The translations under genes and the position numbers were made by a program. Below are positions 12,418 through 15,942 of a stretch of 15,942 nt of DNA, piece after piece (within the stretch, counting starts at the first letter, position 1; each line of letters starts with the position of its first letter). The stretch is taken from positions 1-15,942 of the forward strand of contig JAJYXA010000208.1 in NCBI GenBank assembly GCA_021791235.1, written 5' to 3'. The notes beneath the pieces are model-generated. The model was not told the origin of the DNA and made no database searches. It was given only the letters and a program-made list of their open reading frames with translations. The stretch is from Pseudomonadota bacterium. Lineage in GTDB: Bacteria > Pseudomonadota > Gammaproteobacteria > Burkholderiales > Thiobacillaceae.

Positions 12418-14664
12418 ATGATCCGGCGGCACGCCAACGATTCCACGAACACGACAATGAGCGCACCCGGCAGCCGCGAAACCAATGAAGCATTTAATCT
12501 TTTTCTGCGCATTTCAGAACCAGAAAAAGCGCTCCTTGCCCAGTATCGCGCCATCCTGACAAAAGGCGCAGGCCCTTTTATCGAGGCGTTCTATGCCTAT
12601 CTTCTGGCCTTCCCCATCACCGCCGATGTCCTCCATCATTATCAGGAAGCCGGTGGAGAACTCTCCAGGCTGGCGGCGACGCAATCCGCGCATTTCCAGA
12701 CATTGCTGAGCGGACGCACCGACGAGCAATCGGCGGAACAACTGACCCACATCGGGAGGATCCATTTTCAACACAATATAGAGCCGGTGTGGATCATGGG
12801 CGCCTACCGGCTGTACCTGGATCACTTGCGGAAAATCATTGCCGCGCACCCCGAAATTGCGCCGGCCAAGCGATACGCGCTGGAAAACATTCTGATCAAA
12901 CTGCTGTTTCGCGACATGGGCCTCATGCTCGAAGGCTACTGGTATTCGGCAATGTCCCTGGCGCAGACCGAACAAGGCCGGGCCGAGAAACTGCAGGGGC
13001 AAGTCAGCGATCTGCTGGCCAATCTTCCACAAGTGTTGTGGTCGGTGGATGTGAAGAATAATCAACTGATTTATATCAGCCCGGGGGCCCGGAACATCTG
13101 CGCGCTGGATATCGAAATGCCGATCCCCTGCATGGGCTGGACCCATCCGGATGATCGCGAAACGGTGAGACTCGCGTGGGAAGAAGCGTTGCGCGGCAAC
13201 AGGGTGGAAGTGGAAAGCCGCGTCCAGGCGCCAGCAGGACAAGCGCGCTGGTTTCGCAGGGTATTCCACCCGTTTCTGGACGATGAAGGCCGGGTGGTGC
13301 GGATAGACGGCCTGATGGACGACACCACGGAATCCAAGGAATCCACTGAGCGCCTGCACTTCCTGGCAACAACCGATAGCCTGACCACATTGCCCAACCG
13401 GGCCCTGCTTTACGACCGGTTCAATCAGGCGATCGCCGTGGCAAAACGCGAACGGAACAAGCAGGTCGCTTTGATATTGCTGGATTTGGATCACTTCAAG
13501 GAAATCAACGACACCCTGGGACACTCTGCTGGCGATGAGGTTTTGCGTCAGGTGGCACAGCGGTTGGCGGGCATCTTGCGGGGAAGCGACACGCTGGCGC
13601 GTCTGGGCGGTGACGAATTTGCGGTATTGCTGCCCGATGCCCTGGACGGCAAAGCCGCCGCCGAGAAAGTCGCGAAAAATATTCGCGATTGTTTTGTAGA
13701 ACCATTCTGGTTTCTGAAAAACGAGTTGTATCTGGGTGTGGGAATCGGCATAGCCCTCTTCCCGGATCATGGGGACGATGCCGATGTGCTGATGAGCCGT
13801 GCGGATGTGGCCATGTATGGCGCCAAGCACAAGGATGTGGGTTTCCTGTTTTATGATCCCGAAACCGACCCTCATACCCGGGAGCGCTTGCAACTTTCAT
13901 CCGGCTTGCGTCATGCGCTGGAGAGAAACGAATTCGTTCTTCATTATCAGCCGCAAATCGACATTCGCAGCGGCCGCATCATCGGCGTGGAGGCGTTGAT
14001 TCGCTGGAACCACCCGGAGCACGGGATGATCTTCCCGGATCAATTCATCCCGTTTGCCGAGAGCACCGGTTTGATCGGCCCAATCACGGAATGGGTTCTC
14101 CGCACGGCGATCACGCAGTGCAAAACCTGGCGGACGGCGGGGACGGAATTGCGCATCGCGGTCAACGTGACGGCGCGCTCATTTCAGGATCCGCTATTTG
14201 TGGACAAGCTTGAAAGCACGCTGGCCGGAGGGGGAATCAGCCTTTCGCCGGAACGAATTGAAATCGAGATTACGGAAAATATCCTGATGGCGGAAATCGA
14301 GCATGGCGCCAAGGCAATCCGACGTCTGCGCGACCTGGGTGTTACCGTGGCCATTGACGACTTCGGGACGGGCTACTCCTCATTGGCGTACTTGAAGAAA
14401 TTACCCATACATTCGATCAAGATAGACAAATCCTTTGTCTTGAACATGGCGGAAGACGACAACGATGCGGTGATTGTCCGCTCCACGATCGACCTGGCGC
14501 ACAACCTTGGCTACCTGGTGGTGGCAGAGGGCGTCGAGAACCGCGATTCGCTGGATTTGCTTTCGATGCTCGGTTGCAACCATGCGCAGGGTTATCACAT
14601 CAGCCGCCCCCTGCCTGCGGATGAGCTGATTTCATGGATGGAAAACACACCGGCGAGCACGTGA
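12418..14664 (+). CDS. Globin-coupled sensor-PAS-GGDEF-EAL c-di-GMP enzyme
   Basis: This 748-residue cytoplasmic signalling protein has four parts. Residues about 24-180 resemble a globin-coupled sensor: a helical domain with a candidate proximal heme histidine H116 (HIGRIHFQHNIEPVWIMGAY) and a distal-side tyrosine candidate Y43. Residues about 190-310 form a PAS domain ending in a DxTxxK-like linker. The diguanylate cyclase domain (about 315-480) has an intact GGDEF (397-401) and an inhibitory RxxD site (R388-D391) at the standard distance. The phosphodiesterase domain (about 490-745) has EAL at 525-527, NILM after E620, DDFG at 647-650 and E704 in VVAEGVEN. Both catalytic sets look complete, so it may make and break c-di-GMP under oxygen or redox control. 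No membrane segment is seen. It is a stand-alone gene with a strong ribosome-binding site. Confidence 0.9.
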   Translation: MIRRHANDSTNTTMSAPGSRETNEAFNLFLRISEPEKALLAQYRAILTKGAGPFIEAFYAYLLAFPITADVLHHYQEAGGELSRLAATQSAHFQTLLSGRTDEQSAEQLTHIGRIHFQHNIEPVWIMGAYRLYLDHLRKIIAAHPEIAPAKRYALENILIKLLFRDMGLMLEGYWYSAMSLAQTEQGRAEKLQGQVSDLLANLPQVLWSVDVKNNQLIYISPGARNICALDIEMPIPCMGWTHPDDRETVRLAWEEALRGNRVEVESRVQAPAGQARWFRRVFHPFLDDEGRVVRIDGLMDDTTESKESTERLHFLATTDSLTTLPNRALLYDRFNQAIAVAKRERNKQVALILLDLDHFKEINDTLGHSAGDEVLRQVAQRLAGILRGSDTLARLGGDEFAVLLPDALDGKAAAEKVAKNIRDCFVEPFWFLKNELYLGVGIGIALFPDHGDDADVLMSRADVAMYGAKHKDVGFLFYDPETDPHTRERLQLSSGLRHALERNEFVLHYQPQIDIRSGRIIGVEALIRWNHPEHGMIFPDQFIPFAESTGLIGPITEWVLRTAITQCKTWRTAGTELRIAVNVTARSFQDPLFVDKLESTLAGGGISLSPERIEIEITENILMAEIEHGAKAIRRLRDLGVTVAIDDFGTGYSSLAYLKKLPIHSIKIDKSFVLNMAEDDNDAVIVRSTIDLAHNLGYLVVAEGVENRDSLDLLSMLGCNHAQGYHISRPLPADELISWMENTPAST

Positions 14665-14760
14665 CGGCTTCGGCGGCGGCGCACCCGGCCTGAAGACCAC
14701 TGCCGAATTCGTCGAAACCAAGACAACCCCGCGCTCCGCCAAAGCAAGTAAAAACCCTGC

Positions 14761-15840
14761 TCAGTCCTGCAGACGGGGATAGTCGGTGTAGCCCTTCTCT
14801 TCCCCGCTGTAGAACGTTTCGAAATCGGGCGCATTGAGCGGCGCACCTCGACGGAAGCGCTCGACCAGATCCGGGTTCGCCAGCAGCAGCCGGCCGAACG
14901 CAATCGCATCGGCGGCACCGGACGTCACGGCCTGCTGCGCTGTTTCGAAATCGTATCCGTTGTTGCGGATGAAATTGCCCGAATACAGCCTGCGCAACTG
15001 CTCATAGTCAAACGGAATCCACTGTTCTTCGGGCGCGCCGCCGGTTCCCTGCAGCACGTCGAGAAAGGCCAGTTTCAACGGGTTGAGTTGCGTGACGACA
15101 TAGCCGAAGGTGTCCTGCGGATTGTCGTCGCCGATGTCGTTGAACGTTGACACCGGCGACAGCCGCAGGCCGACACGGTCGTTGCCGATTGCACGGCACA
15201 CGGCATCCAGCACTTCCAGCAGCAGGCGCGCACGGTTTTCCTTGCTGCCGCCATAGGCATCGGTGCGCCGGTTGGTGGACGAGCGCAGGAACTGGTCCAG
15301 CAGGTAGCCGTTGCCGGCATGGATTTCCACGCCGTCGAATCCGGCGTCGATGGCGTTGCGCGCGGCCTCGGCGTAGCGTGCGACCAGGGCGGGGATTTCG
15401 GAAAGTTCGAGCGCGCGCGGGGTGACGAAATCCTTCATGCCCTGCCCGGTGAACACCCGCCCGGCCGGGCGAATCGCCGAAGGCGCGACCGGCAGGGCGC
15501 CGCCCGGCTGCAGGTCGGGATGCGAAATCCGCCCCACATGCCACAGTTGCAGGGCGATCTTGCCGCCGGCGCCGTGCACCGCCTCCGTCACCTGCCGCCA
15601 ACCTGCGATCTGCTCCGGCGTGTGGATACCGGGCGTGCGCGGATAGCCGTGGCCCTCCGCGCAGATCGGTGTCGCCTCGGTGAGGATCAGCCCGGCCGAC
15701 GCGCGCTGGCGATAGTATTCGGCCATCAGCGGCGTCGGCACATTGCCGGCCCCGGCACGGTTGCGGGTGAGCGAAGACATGACCACGCGATTGGCCAGGT
15801 CGATGGCGCCGAAGCGGGCGGGCGAAAAAAGATCGGTCAT
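14761..15840 (-). CDS. Old Yellow Enzyme-family alkene reductase (NemA-like)
   Basis: This FMN-dependent TIM-barrel enzyme reduces activated C=C bonds (enones, maleimides, nitro compounds) with NAD(P)H; the physiological substrate is unknown. The 359-residue protein has the N-terminal FMN region ANRVVMSSLTRNRA with T25, the type usual in classical members. It also has Q98 in LQLWHVGR and the substrate-anchoring pair H174/N177 in VEIHAGNGYLLDQFL. The conserved NRRTDAYGGSKENRARLLLEV follows (about 190-210), and the phosphate-binding segment AIAFGRLLLANPDLVER lies near the C-terminus. The ATG at 15838-15840 is preceded by AAGGAAG at good spacing. It converges with the GGDEF-EAL gene across a 96-base gap without a clear terminator. 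The sequence resembles NemA/PETN reductase; the symbol is left blank because the substrate is unproven. The 102 bases upstream show no clear promoter. Confidence 0.9.
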   Translation of the reverse strand: MTDLFSPARFGAIDLANRVVMSSLTRNRAGAGNVPTPLMAEYYRQRASAGLILTEATPICAEGHGYPRTPGIHTPEQIAGWRQVTEAVHGAGGKIALQLWHVGRISHPDLQPGGALPVAPSAIRPAGRVFTGQGMKDFVTPRALELSEIPALVARYAEAARNAIDAGFDGVEIHAGNGYLLDQFLRSSTNRRTDAYGGSKENRARLLLEVLDAVCRAIGNDRVGLRLSPVSTFNDIGDDNPQDTFGYVVTQLNPLKLAFLDVLQGTGGAPEEQWIPFDYEQLRRLYSGNFIRNNGYDFETAQQAVTSGAADAIAFGRLLLANPDLVERFRRGAPLNAPDFETFYSGEEKGYTDYPRLQD

Positions 15841-15942
15841 GTTCGCTTCCTTGGGTTGAGCCCTGCGGGCGATTGAATGTTGAAGGCAGCGCGAGGCCGG
15901 GTTCGCGGAGACAAGTTCCGGCGTTCCCCCTGGCCCACGCCC

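Noticed and set aside
12514..13893. Minus-strand open frame opposite the GGDEF-EAL gene
   Set aside because: The plus strand carries complete sensor, PAS, GGDEF and EAL motifs; the antisense frame has none.
14665..14760. Bidirectional terminator between the convergent GGDEF-EAL and Old Yellow Enzyme genes
   Set aside because: I found no convincing stem with a T-run on either strand. Only GC-rich sequence and a short A-run near 14750 are visible.

Overview
The window looks like the chromosome of a GC-rich betaproteobacterium. The gene families and the order amgK-murU-pepP-ubiH-ubi hydroxylase-dsbC, divergent from lptD-surA-pdxA-rsmA, fit that class; a Thiobacillus-like member of the Nitrosomonadales is my best guess, but it is an inference from gene order and style, not a database match.

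Minus-strand half (1-6816), in transcription order from the right: amgK (cell-wall sugar kinase), a type II toxin-antitoxin pair, murU (nucleotidyltransferase partner of AmgK), pepP (aminopeptidase P), ubiH and a second ubiquinone-pathway flavin hydroxylase, and dsbC (periplasmic disulfide isomerase, cut by the left edge). The murU/pepP and pepP/ubiH ends overlap by a few bases, as in a tightly coupled operon. The toxin-antitoxin pair breaks that tightness. The last bases of amgK and the murU ribosome-binding region are present twice, at 4982-5025 and 5785-5824, one copy on each side of the cassette.

Plus-strand half (6815-12251): lptD (LPS insertion into the outer membrane), surA (periplasmic chaperone for outer-membrane proteins), pdxA (vitamin B6 synthesis) and rsmA/ksgA (16S rRNA dimethylation). 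This is a classic envelope/housekeeping operon. Between pdxA and rsmA lies an unusual run of seven-base repeats: four degenerate units in one orientation containing the pdxA stop codon, then nine units in the opposite orientation ending exactly at the rsmA ATG.

Right end: 12418-14664 encodes a large c-di-GMP enzyme (globin sensor-PAS-GGDEF-EAL) with a strong ribosome-binding site. Base composition by eye is less GC-rich than its neighbours. A minus-strand Old Yellow Enzyme reductase follows (14761-15840).

No RNA genes, CRISPR array, transposase or phage genes were seen, and no gene-free stretch exceeds 300 bases. The interesting material is in small structures: the duplicated junction around the toxin-antitoxin cassette, the heptamer array at rsmA, a 13-bp perfect palindrome inside the murU reading frame, and two REP-like intergenic palindromes. 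I see no clearly new multi-gene system.
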